A stretch of DNA of 64,000 nt from Hymenolepis diminuta. Its lineage: Eukaryota > Platyhelminthes > Cestoda > Cyclophyllidea > Hymenolepididae. Position 1 is the stretch's first letter. The number at the start of each line of letters is the position of its first letter. The notes under the pieces were generated by a model. The model was not told the origin of the DNA, searched no databases, and saw only the letters and a program-made list of their open reading frames with translations. The stretch spans positions 842,495 to 906,494 of the forward strand of contig CAADRB010000055.1 in NCBI GenBank assembly GCA_900708905.1, given 5' to 3'. A program made the position numbers and the translations under genes. Positions 12,331 to 22,982 of this stretch are shown in pieces.

Positions 12331-12626
12331 ATTTCAGTTGTTTCCTTCAAATAAAAATGGCATTGCATTAATTATTGCGGGTCAATTTCGTTTCCAGATT
12401 TTAAAATCACCTATGACCATTCATTGACATGAATGACAGCTAAAAACATTTTAATGACAAAATAAAAAAACCTTAAGATTGCATGTTAATAAAAGAGAGA
12501 TAAATCAATCATAAAACAGGCTTTGTTCTTTATTTCTTACTGATGTCGCATTTCTGTCTCTTTGACAATAAATTTCGACAAATTTGAGATAATAAGCCCG
12601 CATGCTTACAAAATACACGTTATACT

Positions 12627-12930
12627 NNNNNNNNNNNNNNNNNNNNNNNNNNNNNNNNNNNNNNNNNNNNNNNNNNNNNNNNNNNNNNNNNNNNNNNNNN
12701 NNNNNNNNNNNNNNNNNNNNNNNNNNNNNNNNNNNNNNNNNNNNNNNNNNNNNNNNNNNNNNNNNNNNNNNNNNNNNNNNNNNNNNNNNNNNNNNNNNNN
12801 NNNNNNNNNNNNNNNNNNNNNNNNNNNNNNNNNNNNNNNNNNNNNNNNNNNNNNNNNNNNNNNNNNNNNNNNNNNNNNNNNNNNNNNNNNNNNNNNNNNN
12901 NNNNNNNNNNNNNNNNNNNNNNNNNNNNNN
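12627..12930. other. Assembly gap (304 N)
   Basis: A run of N only. The true gap size is unknown. Open frames through it are meaningless. Confidence 1.
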
Positions 12931-14371
12931 CAGAAGTAGTCAAGTTAAGCCATCAAATTAACTGATTTTGTATTTTGAAATTAAATTGCACTTTATTTTA
13001 ATCTACCACAGTCTAAAGATTACATCCAAATGGGTGAGAACTAAATCATCTTTCCATTTTAGAAGCTTCGAAAAAAAATCAGAAATCCATAAGTTATCCC
13101 TCAAAATTCCATTCACCAAATACGTATCACTGGCTTTGAGAAGGTGCACCGTAAATTACATTGCTAGGATAGCAAATCGAACATTTTCGGTGCGTTCAAT
13201 CGAATACACTAAGAGTCCCCTTGTAAGTTCATTCTTTATGTACTGAACTATCGAGTTATGGACTTCCACACGCAGTCTTGGATAATATAAGATCACAATT
13301 GAAGAATCCATTGCTGCCAATACTCGTCAACCAACCAGTCAGCCAATCATTTATCCCATACCCAATTCCCTATAATTACATTAATTTTCCAATATGAAAC
13401 AGTTATTTAAGCTACAAGTTTTCCTCCTTCCTCGTTCTAGAATCTGAATAGTTGCAGCTCTATATAGTGGGCAACTAAGCAAGTTATAAAAAGTGCCAAC
13501 TCATCAAATACCCTAAGAAGAAAATTTACAAAAAATTAGACGTCATCTACTTAAAGCGCAATTTGAGAACGTCAAGCTTGAATGATTAATGCATCCGAGC
13601 GGAGAAAACGCATACCAAATGTTTAGCTAAACAAAAAAAAATGAAATTATGATGTTCAGGAGAAAGAGACACAATAATAATACTCACATTTTTCTCTACT
13701 AAGTGAATAAATCAGTTCCGATAAAATCGATATAAATTACTAATTGTTATAATTGTTTGATATTATTTAATCGAACAATTATTAATTACATGACGGCGAG
13801 ATAATAGTTGCGTAAAATTGTGAAAAAAAAATATTTCAACTAAACTAACTATTAACTAAAATATGCACAAATTCTTTTGAACGCCTTGTTAACTACCTGG
13901 CATACCTTAAGAGCTGTCATGAGTAGTCACCACGACAACATAAATTGAAACTGAGACTAATATACTACAAATTCCTCCTATTTTGGAATAAATTAGGGGA
14001 CCGAAAAAAAAACACGTTGACTTAATTATTGACATTGTAGGCAGTGATTTACGTGTCAAAAACAGAAAAAAATTCATTTTTGACATTTTCCATTGAATTC
14101 AAGTGCACAAATCAAGTAATATAAAATATTCGTTAATTTTTCTCTAAAATGAAAATATTTACAATTGTTTTGATTTGTTCTAAGTTAAGCTATGACTAAT
14201 CACGTAACATTCAATCGATTTGATTATCGATTTTATTCTTGTAATGAATGAATAGAAGCATATTATCACCAATTTAATTATAGAATATTTAATAGAATTT
14301 AAATCGTAACAGAATGTTATTAAATTTTATTAAATCGAAGATCAATACAAGACAGTTATCAACAATAAAAC

Positions 14372-14890
14372 AATGCCATGAGGGATGAGTCCCATCATTT
14401 CAGTAATATCTATCTAAAGTCATCACCAATCACCAAAATTTAATTATCTTGTCCTCATAGTGATGTGTGAAATTATCAACCTTAATGTGACCCCAGGCAC
14501 TCTATGGCTAAACATCGTGTATCCCCAAGTGGCTCATCCTCGTCGGTCGGAAAAGCTAAGTGTACCTCAGATGATAGATGCAGAGACATTGCTTACTCGG
14601 GTATATTGGGAACCAGTCCTGTCCACACTGTCCATTCCTTTCCCTACAACCGTCCCGTCCAATTAAAGCACACATACAATTGTGTCCTCACGCGCGTCCT
14701 CGTCCAAGTTACGATAATAAATAGCCTTCCAACACACACACTACCACCTTTTCCTCAATTCTCTCTTCCCCTTTCGGAGGCTGTACTGCGGTTTGTTCGA
14801 TACATCCTGATCTAATCAATTCTTGATGTTCTGTTTCATTGCTGTTAGCCATGACAGCCTCATCTAGGTTTGAAATTAAGATGGATCTTA
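14372..14890 (+). repeat. Family A repeat, copy 2
   Basis: It shares TAAAGCACACATACA, a CGCGCGTCCTCGTCCAAGT block, an AT-rich TATA-like site (ACGATAATAAATA, about 14711-14723), a pyrimidine-rich tract and TTCTTGATGTTCTGTTTC with copies 1 and 3, in the same order and spacing. It is the most diverged of the three. Confidence 0.55.
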
Positions 14891-15339
14891 AAGATGCTGG
14901 AAACTAAAATTTTCTACCCAGATACAATGAAAAAGTTCACTTTTTAAACAATTTCTACTTAAACTGATTGTAATAACACACAGATGTATAGAAATGACTA
15001 AATATTATGAGTAGCAACATACATGTTTAGGTAACAATGTAAACATTAGAATTGAGACGTGTGTATTTAAAGTCATCTTAATTATGAGAGTGTGATGAAG
15101 GTTCCCTATTTACAAAACTAGGAATATACATTGGGTCGTAAATCTACATAATGGTACTATACTAAATGTTGATGTTTCTCATAAGTACAAATTAAACCAC
15201 ACGACCGCTTAAAAAGTCCTTACAATAAGGGACGGTCCCGATGAGAGTAGGTTTGGGTTGTCCTTTATTATGGGATAGCAGCAATTTCTGGTCCAAACTC
15301 AAAATGATATTTTGCTGATAAACACCGATAATATGGTCC

Positions 15340-15530
15340 TTGTTCTGGTGGCCTATCGGTCAAAGGGCATGCTTACAAGGTCGGAGGTCAAAAGTTTCGA
15401 CAATCCTCGGTGCAAATCCAGTGAATGGAATAATTAAGGTAGAAGGCAAAGTTTACACTGAAACTGCTCTATAGTGCTACCTCTCAATCGGAGACTTGTG
15501 TTCCCCAAAGAGAGAAGACCAACCAAATCA
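15340..15530 (+). repeat. Family C repeat, tRNA-like SINE copy 2
   Basis: Contains TGGCCTATCGG (15349-15359), a pol III A-box-like motif. About 50 nt downstream is GGTGCAAATCC (15409-15419), a B-box-like motif, followed by AGTGAATGGAA, which is shared with the other two copies in reverse orientation. The spacing is tRNA-like, but the sequence does not fold into an obvious functional tRNA. Confidence 0.5.
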
Positions 15531-16138
15531 AATACATTTGCTCTTCGAGCAAATCATATACAAGAAATAATCAATGATAAATCGGTTATGGCTACGCTCG
15601 ATTTTAGCTATTATAGACCTCTATGGTAATTAAATTTTAGGTTAAACTCTATACCATCGTAGGGATTATAGTGCTTTCCTTTTGAACGAGAAAACTAAAG
15701 CTAACGAGCACATATTTTTAAAGTAGTCAAAATTAAAGAAATATCTTATAGGGAAAACATTAAAAATTAATTCCTACTTTCTGGTAATGCCAGTATTTTG
15801 AAAAACGACACTGAACCACATTAAGCAAATATCGACTGCGAACATCAGGTTGTGCAAAACTCCTAGTAAAACTTAATTATAGAAACGATGAATCCTTGCT
15901 AAGCCAAATGTAATGTTCCTGTAAGATCAGGTCATTTTTTCAGAAGTATAGGTATATTAAATCTACTGGGACTACAACGACATTATTTGGACTCAACTGA
16001 CCTAAAATTTGAAGCAATAACCCTTCGTTTTCGATAAAAAGGGTGAATATTAGAAAGAGTCGTTGTCTAAAAAATCGAATTTCTAAATTGGTGAATAGAA
16101 ATGTATTAAAATAAGACAAAGGCATCAATTAGTAGTTA

Positions 16139-16237
16139 TCAATACTGAATTCGAGAACCACGATAATAAAAAGCGGGATCGAATATATTATACGAATTAA
16201 AACACATTTCACAGGCTTCGTCCACTATGTACTGCAC
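16139..16237 (-). CDS. SLC35E1: SLC35E1-like exon 6 (inferred terminal exon)
   Basis: An uninterrupted pyrimidine-type acceptor (TTTTTTTTTCTAG) is followed in the required phase 0 by 32 codons and TGA (16141-16139). The tail is VQYIVDEACEMCF and onward. No homology was used, only phase and splice signals. Confidence 0.6.
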   Translation of the reverse strand: MQYIVDEACEMCFNSYNIFDPAFYYRGSRIQY

Positions 16238-19200
16238 CTAGAAAAAAAAAGCCTTAAAACCACTTCATTTAATATTTCCTCAATCTCCAATTTGTTTCCT
16301 CATAAATACAAGTCGTCTCTGTCCTTTTTTCTGCGTCTGAGCAACCGTACGCATATGTTTAAATTGTCAAGTACTCTGCCTTATCGCCGATAAAGTTATA
16401 CTCTTTTATCAGTGGAAACAGCTTTAAATTACTCGGCAATTAATCTCAAATGGCCAACCTTAAAGTAGGGAAGACAGCAGCAGCTTAAAGTCCCGACCAC
16501 CGCTGTACTATTTTATCAATATAATGCGCTTAACTTACTCCCTCGTCAGTGAGGCACTAATTCGTGTAACAGCTAATTGTTAAATCAAAACAACAACGTG
16601 TTTCAGCATGACCTTCCCAAATGGGAATAAGGGAGCAAACACACATTAGACCAACTTACCAAGTTGTACCACAATAGTCCAGCTAGAGCAAGACTGAGTC
16701 CAAAGTATGTAAGTGAAGAGGCGGGAGTAGCAAAGAAGACAATTGCTGTCAAAATCACAAACAACCGTTTCACCACACTTGCGACTGAGTAACTCAAGGC
16801 TGAGAGTTGGGTTAACATAATTATAGCCATGAAATTTTGAGAACATCGAAAGATACCGTCCAGGATAAAGTAGTAGCTACCTTTTCGAATTTGTGAATAC
16901 TGCAAAAATGAAGGGGGGAAAATAATAAGCACCATTATTTTAGGAGGATAATATTATCAAATACGATTATTAATAAAAATTCTCAAGTCCGATAATCACT
17001 TTGTTGAAAGGGAAATTACATCCTGGAGCCTCTCTGATAAAAACTAACAGTTCTTCAGTGAGTATTTAAGCCGTGGTCTCTCTAACTTGGATTATTTGCG
17101 TGTCGATCGTAACGTTACCAGTACACGCAAAAACAAGTAACAATATACAACCGAGGGATACACAGGAATTAAGTGAGACTGAAATTGTTATAATATTTTA
17201 ACCTCCTACCTTTTCCCATGAATTTGTTGAATATTTTAAGGTAGTTAAAAAAAGACATCCAAAAACGAGAGAACTCGAATTACAATTGAACTAAATCAGA
17301 AGCCAAAGGATGAACTAGCCTACAGCGGTACATAAAATACCTTAATTATCGAATTTGTTGAGATGAAGTAGTGTTGTGAATTAAGGGGCGATGAGTAGAT
17401 TGAAATTTAAGGAAATTACTCAAAAAGGGAACGAAACAATCTTGAGCAATATGGAGTACCACATGGACACTATAAGGTCATATTTGACTTATGTATGTGA
17501 ATAACGCCCTTTTACGCAAGGAAATTATGGGAAGTACAGATCTGGTAGTAGCTTAACAAGAAACTACAAAGCATAGACAAAACTGATCAATATGACCGGA
17601 TATAAATTTCTTGGTGGTCAAATTAAAAAGCACAAATATCTTATTCATTCCGAATTTTAAAAAATAACTTAAGACTAATTGATTTCACATTTTTCCTCTT
17701 AATATGGATGGAAATGCATGTAATCAAAGGGAAATGAAAAAATAATATGAACGGTAAGTGACTAACAAAGTAACAAGTTTGTGGTGTCCCAAAGAGTCAT
17801 GACCTACTATTTACCTTCCCGTTTCTTTGTGGTAAGTCACTTCAGTCACTTACCCAATCTTTGGTTATCACAAGTTTGCAATGATCCTAATAGATGTGTT
17901 GAAGTTGAATAATTCCTAAATGGCTCAAAGTTTTATATTATTTCACTTTTTACTATTAAAACTAGTTTTTCACTACACGGACGCCTTTTCTATGAAAGCA
18001 ATACGGCGTCCAGAGAACATTATATCGTGAAGGATGACCCTCTGTGCATTCCCAAAATTACTCTTTATTTGTATGCCTTATGAAAATACTTCGATTTCTA
18101 ATCCACGAAGCCGCAGTGATATCTTAATGCCTCTATAACTCAAACCCCTAAATGTCAAATCTAGACAATTTTATCGATTCTCCTATTATTTGAAAGCACA
18201 TCTACACTCATGCCTCGCGCGCCCTTGTCTAAGTGACTCATAAAAGCTGCCTTTGTATTTCCGCTCACACACAAGTGCAGACACACGCTGGTCATAAACC
18301 TGCGCTACTCTGCCCTCGCATCAACTTGGTTCCTTATCTCTCTTGTCCTCTTGAATCCGCATTACGACTTGATCAATACATTTTGGCCCAGTTAGCTCTT
18401 GGTGTTCTGCTCCAAAACTGTTGCCGCTGCTGTTAGTGATCGGCTGCAAGCCGTTAGTTGTTACCTCAAACTTAACAATCGTCTGTGGTGAAATTAAAAT
18501 AAAATCCATCTGAAATAGTGAAGTTGTACAACATGTAAGCCAAAATTATAATTGTTATCGTCATTAATTACAGAATTTCAAAAAAAATTATTTTAGCAAC
18601 GGAAATAAAATCTTAATTGATAGTGAACAAACTCTCATTAAATGGAGCTGCACAACTAAGTACTTGAAGGAGACATACTATTATTAACAGCGATCGGACC
18701 CGAATCGATTAGTGTATTGGTCACACATAGATTGATCACATCAGTATCAATAAACAATAGAAAATGACTATGCATGGGACCACCATATTTTTTTATTGAA
18801 ATATATTTCTTAAAACTTGAGAAGGTACTTAAGAATATTAAAGAAATATTAAACAATCTTTGATTCTCTCGGAAAATTATGGATGGGAGTAGAACTCTAA
18901 AAATTGAGTAACGGAGTGAAAACTCACCAATACTCCTTTATCTGCCAAAATCATGCCATGGAGATCAACGAAAATCCAAACGGGCAAAATCCACAGAAGA
19001 CTTGTGCTGGATACCACAAATAAGACATTACTGCTGTGGAGATGGGAGGAATTGAGGACCTGTAAAGTTTAGAGGAGGCAAACAATACTGATAGCAACAA
19101 TACACTTTTAGCTATTTCAAATAAGATGATAAATCACCATTTTCATGTAAACACTAAACGCTGCACTACCCATTGTGGACAAAAGACCAACAATCAAGCC

Positions 19201-19795
19201 GGGAACAGTAAAAGTTACTTCAGTTTTGGAAGTCAAAATTATACCAGCGATTATTGTAAGCAGGGCTAAATACGTCTAAAACAAAATAAAAGATGCTAAC
19301 TTGAAGAAAACACCAAATTTTAATTAGTAAGAGGGAACATCCGTGCCTTGTAGGTATATCGTTTTCCAATGAGTCGAGAAAACATGACAACAAACAGTGG
19401 GACGGAGGTCTTGACTATGTTTTTTTATAACTAAAGACAATAGCACACTCACTTGTGTGAATATAGGCAGCAGATAAAATCGATAATCCAAAATGAAAGA
19501 GGGCAATAGTAGTTCCATTTATGAACCCCAAAATAATGAAAGACTTTGTGTTGAATCTGATCTCATTAAATATTTCAGTAACTGATAGATGACCGATGGT
19601 CTTTGAAAGAACAAAGCCGTAGATACTGGTGTGAAATAATTGATTCGTAGTTGCCGTTAGAGGGTATGGAAATACTGATAGGAGTGATTTGTTTGTCAGC
19701 GTACTGAATGAAGAACATGCATACCACAATAGCCATATTCCAAATATGTAGGTATTACCTAAACAGACATCCTTGAAATTACGAAAGCACCTCAT
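16139..19795 (-). CDS. SLC35E1: SLC35E1-type transporter (nucleotide-sugar/triose-phosphate family), 339 aa, six exons
   Basis: CDS, read on the minus strand: 19795-19453, 19414-19347, 19275-19138, 19059-18928, 16899-16660 and 16237-16139. It totals 1020 nt and all phases match. The family (DMT superfamily, TPT domain, about ten membrane segments, usually in Golgi/endoplasmic reticulum membranes) is recognised from ordered blocks: LLWYACSS, LTNKSLLSVFPYPLT, AAYIHTIKTSVPLFVVMFSR, YLALLTIIAGIILTS, then LSYSVASVVKRLFVI. The last contains the conserved Lys-Arg pair (K271-R272). The family's SPLSYSV motif has Ala instead of Pro here. The substrate of SLC35E1 is not established, so I give none. The start ATG lies 14 nt after an acceptor-like CAG. 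The terminal exon is inferred from a strong acceptor and a clean in-frame 32-residue tail; this family's C terminus is variable. Vertebrate SLC35E1 is about 410 aa, so the tail here is short. Confidence 0.88.
16660..16899 (-). CDS. SLC35E1: SLC35E1-like exon 5
   Basis: Residues 228-307 with the diagnostic SYSVASVVKRLFVI block and the last membrane segment ending LLWYNL. It has an acceptor TTTTTGCAG and a consensus GTAAGT donor. Confidence 0.9.
16900..18927 (-). other. SLC35E1-like intron 4 (2.0 kb) with a repeat
   Basis: A GT-AG intron. It contains family A copy 3 in antisense relative to the gene and a degenerate stretch (17020-17130) weakly resembling the sequence next to family C at 4130. 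No extra exon is needed, because the proteins on both sides join without loss. Confidence 0.7.
18028..18515 (+). repeat. Family A repeat, copy 3
   Basis: Contains GAAAGCACATCTACACTCATG, CGCGCGCCCTTGTCTAAG, then TGACTCATAAAAG (an AP-1-like TGACTCA at 18234-18240 overlapping a TATA-like run) and CTCTTGGTGTTCTGCTCC, matching copy 1 over most of its length. Confidence 0.6.
18928..19059 (-). CDS. SLC35E1: SLC35E1-like exon 4
   Basis: Residues 184-227, VLNSSHLH and onward, matching the KKVLRDSRIHH region of the family, then a membrane segment ending WIFVDL. It has an acceptor TTTACAG and a donor GTGAGT. Confidence 0.85.
19138..19275 (-). CDS. SLC35E1: SLC35E1-like exon 3
   Basis: Residues 138-183, TYLALLTIIAGIILTS and onward, ending SVYMKM before the GTGATT donor. 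Confidence 0.85.
19341..19346 (-). other. Non-canonical GC splice donor (SLC35E1-like intron 2)
   Basis: Exon 2 ends TACAAG and the intron begins GCACGG. The intron runs 19346-19276 and ends TTTTAG. Confidence 0.75.
19347..19414 (-). CDS. SLC35E1: SLC35E1-like exon 2
   Basis: Residues 115-137 (IKTSVPLFVVMFSRL and onward). It is preceded by a 38-bp intron and ends TACAAG before a GC donor (GCACGG, 19346-19341). With that donor the alignment to vertebrate SLC35E1 is gap-free. Confidence 0.85.
19453..19795 (-). CDS. SLC35E1: SLC35E1-like exon 1
   Basis: Residues 1-114 plus one base. It holds the first four membrane segments, including LLWYACSS and NKSLLSVFPYPLT. The GTGAGT donor is at 19452. 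An internal acceptor-like TTTAG at 19759-19760 would allow a later exon start at 19758, but the upstream ATG is in frame and adjacent to an acceptor, so I prefer 19795. Confidence 0.8.
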
Positions 19796-19800
19796 TCGTC

Positions 19801-19833
19801 CCTAAACAGCTGGAAAAGTAGGAAGACGAATGT
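19801..19833 (-). promoter_or_regulatory. Acceptor-like site upstream of the SLC35E1 ATG
   Basis: On the minus strand a pyrimidine run (ATTCGTCTTCCTACTTTTCC) ends in AG at 19811-19810, with a second AG at 19803-19802. The ATG is at 19795. It is compatible with spliced-leader trans-splicing or a 5' UTR intron. Confidence 0.5.
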
Positions 19834-22714
19834 AGCGCTAAGGTCAAATGCTAAGTGGAGCTTATTACTTAAAGTGAGTTAAGTATCTTTTGCCTCAATA
19901 TATTATAAAACGGACCGCATCAGGCAGAGATAATTATTTAATTATCGTTTTATAATTTTATTTAATAAACTCAAAATTCTATCTTTGTGATAAAGGGAGA
20001 TATATTCAACAAGAATATACAAAATATCAATATTGATCTTTCTCAGTCACTACTAATTACATCAGGAGGAAATATTTATAATTGAAAAGTTACTTAATTC
20101 TTAAAATTGTTTGACGACTTATTTTAAAAGGTTGTGCTAACTTTACAACTTTTAAATATAACCGTCAAAGTTCCAATAAAACAATTGGATCCATACACTC
20201 TGATGGAGTTTTTAATCATTTTTACTCAATGAACAAATATTTGCAAAATCGGTAAGACCATCCTGCATTAAAAGTCAGATTCGATGATAAAAATGTGGGA
20301 ATAAATTAATCCGAATGTTCACACAAAAATGAATCGACAGCATATATATTTAGTCCATTTATTTTCCATCAGTTGCATTTGAAAGATGGTAAGAAGAAAA
20401 AACATGCATAGGAATCTCTTTTCTTTTGTATAAGCGGTCAATCAAAGAGACGAGTAAATGCAAACAAATCTTCGCAGGAATGACGAAACGCAGTTTGCCT
20501 TATAGCAAGGAAAAAATTGGGCTTTGAGAAGAGAACTGCATTAAAGCGTAAGAGTAAAAGGATCACCAGTTTGGAGGAGTCATACTATGACAAACAACGA
20601 AAAATCGCACTTACAACATCAAAATGCCAAGATTTGCTACTGGATTAAAGAATATTGAAAACTGCGCTAAAAATCGGGATAGTGAAATGTAGGTGATAGG
20701 GAAAAAGGTCAATGACTGGAATACACCAATGGAGCGAGAAGGCAAACGGGGTTGTTCATTTACGTTGGGGCAAATGAAAAAGCGTAACCCCACGTGCGGG
20801 AACACAGTGGATGTGCCCCATGCTTCAGCGTGTAAGTGGACTTGAAATAAGATTGCGTCAGCATACACGTCATTACGTCTATATGTATGGCCAGGTTAAG
20901 TATGCGTTTGAACCGTAGAATTCCAAATGTACTTCAAGAAAAATGTCGTTCGTAAATAGGTTTTGAAAGACGAATTGGTAGCAATACTTCAAATGACATA
21001 AACAGCAATCTAGTTTAATTTGAATATAATGGCTCCACAATGGCAAGAGAATTGCTGCTTACAATAAACAAATAGCACAATTTGAAAAATTCAAAGGAAA
21101 ATGAATTTATAAAAACTTATGTCTGAACGCTTCAATAGAAATTGTTTCTGATTTTTACCTAACTTATTTTCCGTCGATATTTACTCTACGGTAGCTCTTA
21201 ACGACTTAGTCACTTTAATCATTTATTCGACTGTACACATGAAACAAATAATGATCTTAATTGCAATTTACAATAACGATTTCTTCGTCGCCGACAATCA
21301 GCTAAAATACACCATCACGGAAGTTTAATCGTAGAAGACTTACTAAAACTCGTTTTCAAAATTAACTGTCGTCCAAGAATTTACAGAATGTCCCAACCTG
21401 CAATTACTCAATCGATATAATTAGATCACTGAGCGCTTGGTGTCTTTAGCAGTCCCTAGAATATCAAAACATAATAAATCACCGAGTCGATCATATTTAC
21501 ATAGCTTATTTAGAGAACAATAAACCGGATTGCAAAATTTGTTTTGCTGCAAACTTATAACTAATTGAATATGTAGATTTAATGCAGTGGAATCTTATGG
21601 GCAAGTAATTAATTTAACGGCATCCCCGAAAAATATCAAAATTAAGTGGAAGTCACGAATACGAGCTTGGCTTGACTTCTCTTCATACATTATTTTAAAG
21701 TTTCAATTTTTTCAACTGTTGTGCATATTTGCAGATTTTAACATGAATTATAACGATGCTATGATTTAAAATAGTTGATTATTTTATCTATGTTCTTATA
21801 CGACATGAGTGGATATTTTAAACTTACCAAAACGAAGAACTTAGAAAATTTTTCAGATTCAAATAACCTTATAATTTAGAGAAGAAAATGTCATCAGAAG
21901 TCTTCAGTTTGTACTAAACCATACATCGCGGATCAAGTCTTTTTAACCTTTTTTTGGTTAAATAAAATAATCATATATTCAAATAATTGTTCGTCGTGAC
22001 ACTAAATAATCTATGTCACAAAATGTAAAATTAGATCAGAAAATATTTTTAGAGAACAATAAAAAACATATTTTAAATATTAATAGCTAAATGTGGGGTA
22101 TTATTGGGAATTTTGTTTTCACAGTTATTGTCATCAGCAAACATTTAGTTATTCCTATCTTTATTTTGATTGGTGGTACGTGCGGTTATATTTTAATGAG
22201 TATTTTTTAATGAAAATTCTTCCATTTTCATAATTTTATGTAAAAGTAAACGTAAGTACATTTTTAGTGTGTGGGTATCTAAGTTATTACATATAATTAT
22301 ACTAAAACTGAACGTTTTTAGAATTCTTTCTTTATTATGTTTCAACGCATCTGCTTTGTTTTGCATGGAAATGATTTTCTCTGATTCATAACACATGGAA
22401 TAAATTGTTTGGCCTGCTAATAGTGTGGTTTTAGTAACTTTGCTATCTGATACTCTCACTTAGTGCCCTCATTTCTCAACCCCTCATACAGGCACATGCA
22501 ATCGAAATGCAGGGCTACCGACGTACACGAAATTCTCTTGTTTTTGAAGTGTAAGCACTCACTGAAAGAGCTTTTTCCGATTTCCGTTTCGGATTACATA
22601 AATTTTTTTATGTGCCTTCGTCCACTTGCCAAAAAGGATTTGCTGCCTTTTTTAAGTGTCACCTCTTTCAGTTGATTATTATTATTTTTATAATAAAAAT
22701 TTTATTTGAGTTAT
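19834..22714. other. Head-to-head upstream region shared by SLC35E1-like and ATP9 genes
   Basis: 2.9 kb separates the two start codons. The minus-strand open frame at 20611-20868 lies in a locally less AT-rich patch and ends in a GTAAGT-like donor, so it may mark a 5' non-coding exon. The coding frame does not join exon 1 without a stop, so I do not call it coding. No convincing TATA box was seen. Confidence 0.35.
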
Positions 22715-22740
22715 TCTGTTTCTCTTTGTGTGACTACAGC
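22715..22740 (+). promoter_or_regulatory. Acceptor-like site one base before the ATP9 ATG
   Basis: A pyrimidine-rich tract (TTCTGTTTCTCTTTGTG) ends in CTACAG (AG at 22738-22739). A single C then precedes the ATG at 22741. It could be the acceptor of a 5' UTR intron or a trans-splice site. Confidence 0.55.
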
Positions 22741-22982
22741 ATGGTGGATACCAAACAAGAAGAATACGAGATGGATTTGAGATGGCGTGCCAATAGTAAT
22801 GACCCCCAAAATCAACAGTCCCCCTTTCATCAGTCCCGACCGGAATATCCATCTTCTGAAGAATCTAGCTTTGAATTCCTTCACCGAATGCATCCTGTTG
22901 ACTCTGAACCTGATTTCTTCTCAAGCTACAATCCCAGACCCGAAAGACGTGGAATTTGTGACTTATGTGGATATATATCTGA
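22741..22982 (+). CDS. ATP9: ATP9 exon 1
   Basis: Residues 1-80 plus two bases. It encodes the poorly conserved acidic cytosolic N terminus ([12 protein letters not shown] and onward), ending in a CDLCGYIS block that aligns with the Cys-rich segment before the first membrane helix. The GTAAGT donor is at 22983. Confidence 0.88.

Larger units (their letters stand above)
11216..12626. other. Flank of gene X exon 1 up to the gap
   Basis: It holds gene X exon 1 (11748-11856, minus) and a plus-strand open frame over about 11460-11732. That frame has a mixed charged composition (DENDLKCQSKFKDFCE and onward) but no ATG and no clear splice sites. A family B copy lies at 12030-12330. Nothing else was recognised. 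Confidence 0.35.
12931..16138. other. 3' flank of the SLC35E1-like gene, repeats
   Basis: No exon supported. It contains family A copy 2 (14372-14890) and the best-preserved family C SINE-like copy (15340-15530). The open frame at 14460-14666 is a by-product of family A. Confidence 0.4.

Noticed and set aside
12562..12961. Open frames of 107-125 codons on both strands
   Set aside because: They run through the 304-N assembly gap and consist almost entirely of unknown residues.
18656..18856. Candidate extra exon in SLC35E1-like intron 4 (reads FLLFIDTDVINLC)
   Set aside because: Exons 4 and 5 already join in phase with a gap-free family alignment, so no residues are missing.
20611..20868. 85-codon minus-strand frame upstream of the SLC35E1-like gene
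   Set aside because: No similarity to the family N terminus, and the only good donor puts a stop in the joining frame. At most a 5' non-coding exon.
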